Shown piece after piece: positions 8,701 through 14,011 of a stretch of DNA of 14,011 bases. Under the pieces are notes generated by a model. The model saw only the letters and a list, made by a program, of their open reading frames with translations, made no database searches and was not told the origin of the DNA. The first letter of the stretch is position 1, and every line of letters starts with the position of its first letter. The stretch comes from Chloroflexota bacterium. Its GTDB lineage: Bacteria; Chloroflexota; Dehalococcoidia; SM23-28-2. Where the stretch lies: NCBI GenBank assembly GCA_030691665.1, contig JAUYDU010000445.1, positions 1 through 14,011 on the forward strand. The letters run 5' to 3'. The translations under genes and the position numbers were made by a program.

Positions 8701-9081
8701 TTCGCCATACAGGAGAAGGTCATCGAAGACATACTGCGTTCCGTCCAGGAGCAGCAGGCCGTCGAGGCGGCCCCCAAAGTCCTAGACCCGCTTCAGCAGA
8801 CGGTCATCACGCTGCTTCAGCGGTATCTGAGCAGTCCTGCGGTCCCCCGTAGGGAGGTCAGGGAGGCGCTCCAGCGCTTGCAGTCTCCGATGACGCACAC
8901 GGCGCTCAGAGACTTGCGAAAATCACACGACCAATTCGTCAAAGACCAGGACTTGGCCACCTTCCTGGACGCTGTCCGCCGCATGGCCAGTCCTGCCACT
9001 CAGTCTCAACCCCAAGGTGCAGAACACCCCCTCACGCGCGAGGACTTGCACCTTGTGTGCTTTGATTTCGTGTGGTCGTGA
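5743..9081 (+). CDS. PLD nuclease domain fused to SNF2-type helicase
   Basis: This 1112-residue protein should hydrolyse ATP to move along DNA and may cut it. Seen in order: an N-terminal PLD domain with H119-A-K121, GSSN at 145-148 and the following NRELN; a linker to about 270; and SF2/SNF2 motor motifs. These are Walker A GDSVGLGKT at 297-305, DESH at 373-376, TATP at 412-415, a motif V region with SEGQNL at 780-785, and motif VI QRAGRIDR at 805-812. All key ATPase residues are intact. The last 250 residues are helical and unassigned. The gene starts 25 bases after the PLD nuclease gene and closes the operon. Pairing with a methyltransferase suggests the motor of an ATP-dependent restriction system, comparable to Type I or single-chain Type ISP enzymes but split across genes. 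It does not look like DISARM DrmD, because it begins with a PLD domain. Confidence 0.9.
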   Translation: MRIPYVIDNQQHHMADVLNAILSEHAGKSLDIATAYFNVQGFRLLQHGLEKLGSYRLLLGDEPEEGSSIGLRPRAAQQLAAELGAAPFEEETLRAVEDLIAFLRRDLVAVRAYQKGFLHAKCYLFYGDLPAGAADRFQPLVAIVGSSNFTEPGLTTNRELNLSHKTVLSEDELDLSGSRDRPHELDEALGLEARRQLMGAVGARAIGELDRWFARQWADSSDFKQELIDLLDASKFGQKEYTPYQVYMKALFEYFKDDLTSMPPISTRSAVELAEFQEDAVKKARKILASYDGVLIGDSVGLGKTWIGKKLLEDYAYHQRQKALVVCPASLRKMWTDELHSATISATILSQEELGQEGFDPVEYADADIILVDESHNFRNRNIQRYESLERIISAHGGRGRGGSKKKLILMTATPVNNDIFDLYNQISLFTGGDRSYFAGAGIGDLYRYFLLARRSGDGQSSGVTLFNLLEEVVIRRTRAFIRKAYPSAMIRGATIKWPERKLKTLRYNLEATYAGIYDRVVDAIEGLHLAPYQLETYKKAGVKRDEFEQGRQEALAGIFRARYLKRFESSIEAFRISLRRALEFTKTFETYLLDGKLLDSTRFQQAMRYLTREDEEDDGTPASKAEELDATEEAREVLAGLPQLDTAQFDLRRLHEALQNDVDALTDVWHLIRDIKPDKDAKLQVLKDLLAKDLKGQKVIVFTYYKDTARYLYRELTGDEGKEFLQKAGNPSIRRMDSGASPRERVRLIEAFAPRSNNRPALVGSNLEVDVLISTDVLSEGQNLQDCGLLVNYDLHWNPTRMVQRAGRIDRIGSEFPVLWIYNMFPDAGLERLLRLVESLSRKISDIDKTGFLDVSVLGEIVHPRNFNTLRRIMEQDGRVIEEQEQFTELASNEFLLQQLRNLLETGAQKMLEELPDGIHSGLARTGERGLFFYFTAPGSRDGRRRHFWRYYDIQRGRVIDNRFLVANLIACAPDTPRVVGDADVFAIQEKVIEDILRSVQEQQAVEAAPKVLDPLQQTVITLLQRYLSSPAVPRREVREALQRLQSPMTHTALRDLRKSHDQFVKDQDLATFLDAVRRMASPATQSQPQGAEHPLTREDLHLVCFDFVWS

Positions 9082-9212
9082 CCCGGGAATCCTTCGACAG
9101 GCGTCGCGCTCAAGCGGAATCGATCACTGCACAAGAAGTCAAGTTGTGACACGCCCTCGGCTCTGGGTTGCTGGTGCGTGGCAAACGGGGTCTGCGTAAG
9201 CAGCGACTGCCA
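9082..9212. other. Convergent intergenic region
   Basis: This is the gap between the helicase stop and the stop of the minus-strand 304-residue gene, where transcription from both sides must end. The only hairpin I see is a weak CTGC-GTAA-GCAG at 9192-9203 with no T-run, so no intrinsic terminator can be called. GTCAAGTTGTGACAC near 9137-9153 is a short imperfect inverted repeat of unknown meaning. Confidence 0.4.
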
Positions 9213-10127
9213 TCATCCTTGCCGTCGCTTCTCCATTTCCTCCTTTGCCATCTCGTATGCTGTGCGCCCTCCCCTGTCCGGCTGAGGCGTGGTATTCCAG
9301 ATATTCGTCGCCAGGGCCAGCCACCTGTTGAGTTCGTCCATGTCCTTGACCTCACCGATCTTCCCAGTCAGTTCCCTGCTGAACGCAGTCATGTCTGGGT
9401 TGTCCAGGTGCTTCACCACCAGCAGTTTCCACTCCTCTGGCGACATCACCAGGCCAGACCTGCCTTCGGCCAGAGCAGCTTCAGTCATCCTGGCAACCGC
9501 CTGCTCAAGGGTCGCATCCCTCGGGTGCTCCGGCCTTTTCATCCCTTCGGGGCGATCTGACCGTGTTTGCAGGAGGCGCTCCACCGAGATTGGGTCCGGC
9601 TGGAACCTCATCAGCTCTTTTCTCATGTTCGGGCCCATGATGGTCGGCCACTCCAGCCATCCAGGCCCTGGTATCCACTGGCCTAGACGAACCGGTACCA
9701 GGTGCGAGATCAGCGTCTTCCCACGCTCGAACACGTGGCTCAGCGGTTTGCTTCTGACTTCCAGGCTCTCGCGTTCGATCTCCAAGAAGAGACCATGGCC
9801 GGGGATCACACTCGTCACGATGGCCAACACATATCGTGCTCCATCGACCGCCTTGAGGGCCTCCAACCGCTCTGATCCATCGTACAGCCTCTCCACCGCA
9901 AGCTGGGCGGGATGTCGTCCGTCGGGCAGCGTGAAAGCAAGCATGAACCAACCAATGAACCGACGCTGTCTTCCGACCACATCGCCGACTCCAGGCCAGT
10001 AGTGAACAGGCCGAGGGTCGTCTTCTCCAAAGAACATCCGCCAGGCGCTCGCTCTGATTGTCGCTAGCTCGGCGCAGCCAGAGCACCACCCGGCCATCTC
10101 CTCCAGTTGCCGCGCGGTGAAACTCAA
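9213..10127 (-). CDS. Conserved protein of unknown function, coupled to the DUF5679 gene
   Basis: The frame is open up to 10469, but I place the start at TTG 10127-10125, which overlaps the stop of the upstream DUF5679-like gene as TTGA. Everything upstream in this frame is the out-of-frame shadow of that gene and lacks a family-like sequence. The resulting 304-residue protein has no signal peptide or membrane segment. It carries a WCxxCA motif at 14-19, then FFGEDDPRP, an RRFIGWFM block, and a C-terminal segment starting WNTTPQPDRGG at about 277. That last pattern often precedes a SEC-C zinc motif in other proteins, but no SEC-C cysteines follow here. I recall similar uncharacterised proteins in Chloroflexota but cannot name a function. 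The well-formed sequence and coupling make the gene itself credible. Confidence 0.75.
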   Translation of the reverse strand: MSFTARQLEEMAGWCSGCAELATIRASAWRMFFGEDDPRPVHYWPGVGDVVGRQRRFIGWFMLAFTLPDGRHPAQLAVERLYDGSERLEALKAVDGARYVLAIVTSVIPGHGLFLEIERESLEVRSKPLSHVFERGKTLISHLVPVRLGQWIPGPGWLEWPTIMGPNMRKELMRFQPDPISVERLLQTRSDRPEGMKRPEHPRDATLEQAVARMTEAALAEGRSGLVMSPEEWKLLVVKHLDNPDMTAFSRELTGKIGEVKDMDELNRWLALATNIWNTTPQPDRGGRTAYEMAKEEMEKRRQG

Positions 10128-10294
10128 GTCCTCTTGTCCTCCACAGCCGAACCCTTGCTGATGCAGAACATCTTCGTGCCACTCACTGGGCAGGCTCCCC
10201 TTGTCCCAACCCTTCCGTTCTTCATGATGACGCGTACGGGGAAATCCATCTCCTGGAAAGCCTTGCACTTGAAGCAATACGCCTTCAAGGCCAC
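10124..10294 (-). CDS. DUF5679-like zinc-ribbon mini-protein (56 aa)
   Basis: Translating the minus strand from GTG 10294 gives 56 residues ending at TGA 10126-10124. The sequence has CFKC at 7-10, then a VIMKNGR block at 22-28 and CPVSGTKMF at 35-43. This matches my recollection of DUF5679: an N-terminal CxxC, a 'KNGRP'-like strand and a CPxCGTKMF knuckle. The second cysteine of the second knuckle is Ser38 here, although Cys44 follows MF. An AAGGAG at 10299-10294 fits best with a TTG start at 10288 (5-base spacing, 54 residues); with the GTG it has no spacing. The stop overlaps the start of the 304-residue gene. The gene lies inside a longer out-of-frame ORF, so automated callers may miss it. 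A possible -10, TAGAAT at 10321-10316, lies just upstream. Confidence 0.75.
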   Translation of the reverse strand: MALKAYCFKCKAFQEMDFPVRVIMKNGRVGTRGACPVSGTKMFCISKGSAVEDKRT

Positions 10295-10495
10295 TCCTTG
10301 CAGGGTCTGGCGCCCATTCTACACCGCCAAAGCAGACAGCGTGAGGCCCGCGCACTGGACACAACACATCCTGGCTAGAACCGACTTTGATGGCGGCGGT
10401 AGTAGAAGAGCAAAGCCATGCCACGTTCATGCCATGGAACACATAGGGCGAACCATACAGGACGGTCATCGTGGGCGCGATCCATCGTACCTCTG

Positions 10496-10750
10496 TCAGC
10501 GAACCCGCCGGGCCCTGGCCTTGGCTGACTGGTAGGCGAGCTTGGTGAAGTACACCGGCCGGGCCAGAGCCGCCCGCCGTGACGTCTCAGCAAGCGACAG
10601 AGTCCCCGACGGATCCACCTCTCGCTCGAAGCGGTCCATGAAGGCTGACGGGGCCGCAGCCGTGGCTTGCCCACCGTCGCAGTTCGTGTGCCGGCTGAGC
10701 GCCGCGATTGTTGCCCTCACAGAGGATGCTCCTGTCCCTCTTGTCCTCAT
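10496..10750 (-). CDS. Small conserved-looking basic protein
   Basis: The frame gives 84 residues from ATG 10750, which has GGAG close upstream, or 74 from GTG 10720, which has AGGAG 8 bases upstream. I slightly favour the GTG because the family-like part begins there with a helix RATIAALSRH. The core reads FMDRFEREVDPSGTL, then an arginine- and alanine-rich helix, and ends AYQSAKARARRVR. I recall many short actinobacterial and chloroflexotal proteins with this FERxVDPxGxLxxxERxRRA pattern; none has a function I can name. It is probably a small soluble, nucleic-acid-friendly helical protein. It lies directly downstream of the broken integrase, whose out-of-frame extension overlaps it. Confidence 0.6.
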   Translation of the reverse strand: MRTRGTGASSVRATIAALSRHTNCDGGQATAAAPSAFMDRFEREVDPSGTLSLAETSRRAALARPVYFTKLAYQSAKARARRVR

Positions 10751-11087
10751 GGTCTCCGTCGTCCGGCGAGTGATTGACGCTCTTCAGGGACGAGGTGGTG
10801 CGCCGCTCTATGACCTCTGGGCCCAGGCGCGCATTACACTTCGGACAGGCGAGGCGAAGCCGCTCCTTGAGGTGCAGGATGGTGACGCTGCCTTGGTCAA
10901 AGTCCAGGTCCTTCACCTCAAGAGACAGCGCCTCAGAGGCACGGCAGCCCAGGTGAAAGAGAAGGCGAACAAGCAGATGGTCCCGCATGTTGGTGGCGGC
11001 GCGCTCAAGGGCGGCGACTTCGGCAGCCTCCAAGTAGGCCGGTGCCTGCGCCGCATTCGCCGACACGTCTTTCAGCCCTTCGCGCAA
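10587..11087 (-). pseudogene. Truncated tyrosine recombinase (phage-type integrase)
   Basis: The frame encodes 166 residues from TTG 11087, but only the first 89 or so (down to about 10821) look like integrase. This part has AYLEAAEVAALE, a catalytic-arginine block LGCRASEALSL with Arg49, the beta-hairpin lysine in HLKERLRL, and CPKCNARLG. Intact relatives, as I recall them, continue into a zinc-ribbon-like insert and then the H-x-x-R, H and Tyr catalytic motifs. Here the sequence turns into unrelated, repeat-free text and then overlaps the small gene at 10496-10750. I find no C-terminal catalytic half in any frame down to 10375. It therefore cannot perform strand exchange. The TTG start is 3 bases after the stop of the preceding small ORF, and I see no good ribosome-binding site. 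Confidence 0.72.
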
Positions 11088-11090
11088 GCT

Positions 11091-11333
11091 TCACGGTGGA
11101 GACTGGTCTGGCGGCTCGCGGGTAGCGTCGGCTACGACCACGGGCAGCATGTCGGCGGGCGCGGATGCCTTGGGGGTGATATTCTGCGCTTCTGTCTGCG
11201 CCCCATCGCCGCCGGCTTGGGCGCCACGCATGGAGCGATGGGCAGCCAGGGCCTCGGAATGCGCACGGCAGATGCGCTCACGGAGGTCTGATGGGAGAGA
11301 ACCGCGCACTACGACCAGGTATTCAACGCGCAT
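11091..11333 (-). CDS. Hypothetical small protein preceding the integrase remnant
   Basis: This is an 80-residue ORF from ATG 11333, with GGGGTGG 5 bases upstream; a GTG at 11342 would add three residues. It begins MRVEYLVVVRGSLPSDLRERI, a beta-strand followed by a helix with normal amino-acid composition, then turns into an Ala/Pro/Gln-rich tail. Its stop is 3 bases before the integrase TTG, so the two probably shared a transcript. I do not recognise the family. The tail may be low-complexity filler, and in GC-rich DNA an ORF this length can be chance. Confidence 0.4.
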   Translation of the reverse strand: MRVEYLVVVRGSLPSDLRERICRAHSEALAAHRSMRGAQAGGDGAQTEAQNITPKASAPADMLPVVVADATREPPDQSPP

Positions 11334-11544
11334 GTTCGCCACCCCAGCCCAGCGTCGCCGGAACGCAATGCTTCACAGAGCCACAGGCTGGGCGACGGCG
11401 CCGCAGTGGGCGGACGGCTCGTCCACGCGGGCGGCCCCGGCATCCCAGGCGGCGTGCAGCCCACCAGGGAGCGACCAGGCAACAACGCCCAGCTCCTGCG
11501 GCAATCAAGCCGACGCCAATCGCACAAGCAGTGAAGCAGACCAT
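11323..11544 (-). CDS. Possible small membrane protein
   Basis: This 73-residue ORF starts at ATG 11544 and ends inside the start region of the next small ORF. Residues 3-32 form a hydrophobic stretch (TACAIGVGLIAAGAG, then CCLVAPWW) that could span the membrane, followed by a strongly basic arginine-rich part that would stay in the cytoplasm. GGAGG lies only 1 base before the ATG, too close for a normal ribosome-binding site. That and the cysteine- and arginine-rich composition argue for caution. It lies just downstream of a candidate extended -10 element. Confidence 0.28.
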   Translation of the reverse strand: MVCFTACAIGVGLIAAGAGRCCLVAPWWAARRLGCRGRPRGRAVRPLRRRRPACGSVKHCVPATLGWGGEHAR

Positions 11545-11584
11545 GCCTCCAGCCTAGAGACCGCGTCGCCGGAAGTGAAGCGGA

Positions 11585-11593
11585 ATTATGACA
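11585..11593 (-). promoter_or_regulatory. Candidate extended -10 promoter
   Basis: On the minus strand TGTCATAAT (11593 to 11585) matches the extended -10 pattern TGn plus a five-of-six TATAAT. It sits in the 125-base gap after the 248-residue gene and about 40 bases before ATG 11544. There is no clear -35, which extended -10 promoters can lack. It would drive the small ORFs and the integrase remnant. Confidence 0.33.
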
Positions 11594-11669
11594 GGGTCGG
11601 GACATCCTTGGGACGCAAAGGGTTGTCCTTCCCTGCCCTGGTTGGCTGGCGCCTTGGACGGTCCGAGGG

Positions 11670-12416
11670 TCAGACCTGCCGGTCTCTGGGGCGCCGCTCT
11701 CGTTTCCTGGGGAGCCCAAGGGCAACGTCGAAAGGCCGTAGCGCCCGGCTCAGGGTGGCCTGTTGCCAGGACTTGAACTCTCCCCTCAGCGCCGCCGCTG
11801 GCAAGTTGTGGTACTTGACCACCACGGTGGCCCACGTCTGGGCATTGGACTGCAGCGCGTCGGCTGAGCTGCGCTCGTACTCAGGCTGCGAAAGGGCCTG
11901 CCACAGGGAATGTACACGATGTCGACCGGCCTGCGTGGTCGGCTTGGCTTCTCGAGCCCCCAAGAGGAGCGCTCGGACGACCTGGTCCTGCTGCAATACA
12001 GACTGAAGCTCAGTTGACAGCTCCCGGTGTGCAATCAATGCGCAGAGGGACCCTATCGCCCGTCGTCCAGGCTCCGATGGTCCAACCCACCTGGCTACGA
12101 AAGCGTTCGCCTGCTTCCGGAATTCCCCACTTCCCTCTCCACCCTCCGGAAGGCCCAGCGGCGCCTGGAAGAGCACGGACGCTTGCTGTATGTCGGCCCC
12201 TGGCCCATGCTGGCGGATCTGATGGAGGCTTTCGGACAGCGCCACGGCGATGGGTGACGCCAGGAAAACGGGATAGACGTTCTCCATGAAGTCTTGCCCA
12301 GGCTCCTTGTGCTGCAGGAGAGCAGCCATCGCTATGAGAGCACGCGCCTCTTTCCCAGGCAGGGGGCCCTCCTCTGCCAGCCAGAGGACGCGCGGGGCTG
12401 ATGGACCGTTGGACAT
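11670..12416 (-). CDS. Unrecognised 248-aa protein linked to the serine recombinase
   Basis: I do not recognise this protein. It is predicted soluble and mostly helical, with no signal peptide, no membrane span and no cysteine pairs. The N-terminal part has a short helix ALIAMAALLQHK, the middle has GSLCALIAHRELSTELQSVLQQDQVVRALL, and the end is very basic (KRERRPRDR), which would suit nucleic-acid contact. The ATG is 2 bases after the TAG of the recombinase, so they almost certainly share a transcript. I see no separate promoter. Its place suggests an accessory role for the recombinase, such as a directionality factor or a DNA-binding partner, but nothing in the sequence proves this. An unrelated cargo gene is equally possible. 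Confidence 0.62.
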   Translation of the reverse strand: MSNGPSAPRVLWLAEEGPLPGKEARALIAMAALLQHKEPGQDFMENVYPVFLASPIAVALSESLHQIRQHGPGADIQQASVLFQAPLGLPEGGEGSGEFRKQANAFVARWVGPSEPGRRAIGSLCALIAHRELSTELQSVLQQDQVVRALLLGAREAKPTTQAGRHRVHSLWQALSQPEYERSSADALQSNAQTWATVVVKYHNLPAAALRGEFKSWQQATLSRALRPFDVALGLPRKRERRPRDRQV

Positions 12417-12418
12417 CG

Positions 12419-13921
12419 CTACACCCTGAACTCCACCTCTAGCTTACCATCCCGATAGACGTGGACCTCCTTGACTATCGTTTGCAGCATCGCCTTGGCC
12501 TGCCGCACGTCCATGGAGCGCATGGCTTCAAGGAATGACGCCAGCTTGCCAGGCACGGCCTCGGCCTGGGCCATCCGACGCTTTGCTGCCTCTATGCGGG
12601 CCTTCAACTCTGCGTGACGGGCCTCCAGCGTCTGGCGCTCCTGCCTGCGCGCCTGGTTCGCCTTGTCAAACTCGGTGTCATTCAAGAGGCCCCGCTTGAG
12701 CAGGTCCAGGTTCTGAAGGAAGTCCCTGTCCAGGGCGGCCAGCCGCTTCTCGGCGCCGGCAAGCTGGGCGTCCAGGCCCGCCGTGTCGGGCTTCGCGTCC
12801 TTTGCCAGTAGCTCCTGAACTCGCTTCGGGTCCGAATACTGGCTCAGGAAGGAGAGCACCACGTCCTCCAGGGGCTTGACCCGGTGGTAGTTGTGCACTG
12901 GACAGGCGGCCTTTGCCACGGAGTTTCTCAGGCACACGTAAGTGCGATAGGGCCTCATCTCTCCCGACTTCAGGCGATAGGAGCTGGTCTTCCCCTTCAT
13001 CGGCCCCCCACAGTGGCCGCACCTGAGAACACCGCTCAAGAGGTACTCGGACACGTGTCTCTTGCCGCGTGGCATCTCGCGCCGAATGGCCAACCGCTCC
13101 TGTAGCTGTTTCCACTCGGCGTCGGTCAGTATCTCGGGAAAGAAGTCGTCCAGCGAGACAAGCTCCTGGCCGCCCTCCTTGCCATAGACCATCCGTCCGT
13201 TCAGGGACTCGCTCCTGATAACCCAGGACACGTTGCCGGCGCGCCATATCTTCCCCCGCCTGGTACGGTAGCCCATCGCGTTCAGCGCGTCCGCAACGGC
13301 CAGATACCCCTTGTTCTCCTGGACCAACATCCGCCAGATGTGGCGTATGACCTCGGCCTCAGCAGGGACTATCTCCCACGCTCGGCGGACCACGGACCTG
13401 CCTCCCTCCGTCCCGAAGCTCCTGACCTGGTGCAGCCCGTAGGGGTCCGTCCCGACGTGCACGCCCTTGGTCACTGCCTTTGCCATATTCGCCCGTACCC
13501 TTGCTGAAATCCTGCGGCTCACAGCCCCCGCCATGCCAGCCCGCACGAGCAGGAGCATCTCTTCCTTCAGGTCTTCGTCCGTGGCCTCCACCGTGACGCC
13601 CGCCTCTTCAAGCTCCCAGTAGCGCCGCAGTATCTCCCGCGGATTGCGCCCGAAACGGTCAAGCCACTGGACTACTATCACGTCCGGCTTGTTAGCCCGC
13701 ACGTAGGAAAGCATGGCCTGGTACTCTCGCCTATCATCCCGCCGTCCCGACATGACGTCGCAGAACGTCCGCCCAGGCCTGTACCCCTGGCGCTTACAGT
13801 GGAACAGAAAGCGCTCCTGCTGTGTGTCCAGGGAGCTGTGGCGCTCCCCCACCTGTCCAGGCCCACTCACGCGGAGGTAGCCTATGGCCTGTTTGGAACC
13901 GACGGTCAGCGGTATAATCAT
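12419..13921 (-). CDS. Large serine recombinase (site-specific integrase family)
   Basis: This 500-residue enzyme should cut and rejoin DNA at a specific attachment site through a covalent serine link, integrating or excising a mobile element. Seen in order: the resolvase-type catalytic domain (about 11-150) with nucleophile Ser19 in YLRVS and LDRFGR at 87-92; the recombinase DNA-binding domain (about 155-290); a zinc ribbon with Cys301, Cys304, Cys330 and Cys340; and a long coiled coil (about 380-455), typical of large serine integrases. The length fits the family and all key residues are present, so it is probably active. ATG 13921 is supported by AAGGGG 5 bases upstream and a strong promoter. 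The 248-residue gene follows 2 bases after its stop. The target site is not evident in the window. Confidence 0.95.
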   Translation of the reverse strand: MIIPLTVGSKQAIGYLRVSGPGQVGERHSSLDTQQERFLFHCKRQGYRPGRTFCDVMSGRRDDRREYQAMLSYVRANKPDVIVVQWLDRFGRNPREILRRYWELEEAGVTVEATDEDLKEEMLLLVRAGMAGAVSRRISARVRANMAKAVTKGVHVGTDPYGLHQVRSFGTEGGRSVVRRAWEIVPAEAEVIRHIWRMLVQENKGYLAVADALNAMGYRTRRGKIWRAGNVSWVIRSESLNGRMVYGKEGGQELVSLDDFFPEILTDAEWKQLQERLAIRREMPRGKRHVSEYLLSGVLRCGHCGGPMKGKTSSYRLKSGEMRPYRTYVCLRNSVAKAACPVHNYHRVKPLEDVVLSFLSQYSDPKRVQELLAKDAKPDTAGLDAQLAGAEKRLAALDRDFLQNLDLLKRGLLNDTEFDKANQARRQERQTLEARHAELKARIEAAKRRMAQAEAVPGKLASFLEAMRSMDVRQAKAMLQTIVKEVHVYRDGKLEVEFRV

Positions 13922-13947
13922 GGTCGCCCCTTCGCTCGGCTGCCAAG

Positions 13948-13976
13948 ATTATAGCGCCGACTGTGCCTAACGTCAA
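13948..13976 (-). promoter_or_regulatory. Sigma70-type promoter of the serine recombinase
   Basis: On the minus strand TTGACG (13976-13971) and TATAAT (13953-13948) are separated by exactly 17 bases: a five-of-six -35, a perfect -10 and ideal spacing. Transcription would start near 13941, giving a leader of about 20 bases that includes the AAGGGG ribosome-binding site at 13932-13927. It is the best promoter in the window. Confidence 0.8.
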
Positions 13977-14011
13977 GTGTAGCAAGGGTGACACAGGGGG
14001 AGGGTCGCAAC
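13977..14011. other. Region upstream of the recombinase promoter, possible attachment-site area
   Basis: The last 35 bases carry a short GTGT/ACAC inverted repeat at 13977-13994 and no gene. Serine integrase attachment sites often lie just upstream of the integrase gene, so an att site here or in the promoter is possible, but the sequence alone does not identify one. Confidence 0.15.

Noticed and set aside
370..9081. DISARM system
   Set aside because: A methyltransferase, a PLD protein and a SNF2-like helicase recall DISARM, but DrmA and DrmB (DUF1998) are absent, and the helicase starts with a PLD domain, unlike DrmD as I know it.
370..9081. BREX system
   Set aside because: The methyltransferase is of PglX-like size, but no PglZ, BrxC, BrxA or BrxB is present and the partners are PLD proteins.
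9137..9153. Possible att repeat GTCAAGTTGTGACAC, compared with 13972-13993
   Set aside because: Only the 5-7 base pieces GTCAAGT and GTGACAC are shared, with different spacing. That is too little to claim an attachment site.
10418..10440. Hairpin-like CCATG/CATGG repeats
   Set aside because: The arms are short and mismatched with no T-run after them, so neither a terminator nor an operator can be supported.
10128..10469. N-terminal extension of the 304-residue gene to 10469
   Set aside because: It is the shadow of the DUF5679-like gene in another frame, has no family-like sequence, and ignores the TTGA coupled start.
10542..11291. 249-residue plus-strand ORF
   Set aside because: It is antisense to the integrase remnant and the small FERxVDP-type gene, which have clear family features on the minus strand.
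11149..12006. 285-residue plus-strand ORF
   Set aside because: It is antisense to several minus-strand frames. Its composition is rich in Arg, Ser, Cys and Ala, with no recognisable domain.

Overview
The window is 14 kb of high-GC bacterial DNA. I think it comes from the Chloroflexota (Dehalococcoidia or SAR202-like). I base that on recalled family resemblance: a DUF5679-type mini-protein, its 304-residue partner, and the style of the broken tyrosine integrase. Confidence in the taxon is moderate. I saw no tRNA, rRNA or CRISPR array.

The left two thirds (about 370-9081, plus strand) is one tightly packed three-gene operon that looks like a split, ATP-dependent restriction-modification or phage-defence system. 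The genes are a 1429-residue Eco57I-like adenine-specific DNA methyltransferase with its own target-recognition region, a 353-residue phospholipase-D (PLD) nuclease resembling NgoFVII/BfiI-type restriction enzymes (start overlaps the methyltransferase stop by 4 bases), and a 1112-residue protein joining an N-terminal PLD nuclease domain to a SNF2-type helicase motor. The methyltransferase would mark host DNA and recognise the site, the helicase would translocate, and the two single-HKD PLD modules would cut. A -10-like TATAAT (263-268) and a GGCCAA/TTGGCC hairpin (326-342) lie in the leader. Nothing typical of DISARM or BREX (DrmA, DrmB, PglZ, BrxC) is present. The methyltransferase C-terminus and the PLD gene are visibly lower in GC than their flanks, suggesting an exchangeable specificity cassette.

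The right third (9213-13976) is entirely on the minus strand and converges on the defence operon. Read in its own direction from the right edge, it starts with a consensus sigma70-type promoter and a 500-residue large serine recombinase, followed 2 bases later by an unrecognised 248-residue protein. Then come a candidate extended -10 promoter, two doubtful small ORFs, and a tyrosine integrase cut off after its first catalytic part. Next is a small conserved-looking protein (about 74-84 residues), a hidden 56-residue DUF5679-like zinc protein, and a 304-residue conserved protein coupled to it by a TTGA overlap. The longest ORF for that last gene (to 10469) swallows the DUF5679 gene and is very probably mis-started.

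Overall this reads as an accessory island: a defence operon beside recombinase modules, one intact and one decayed.
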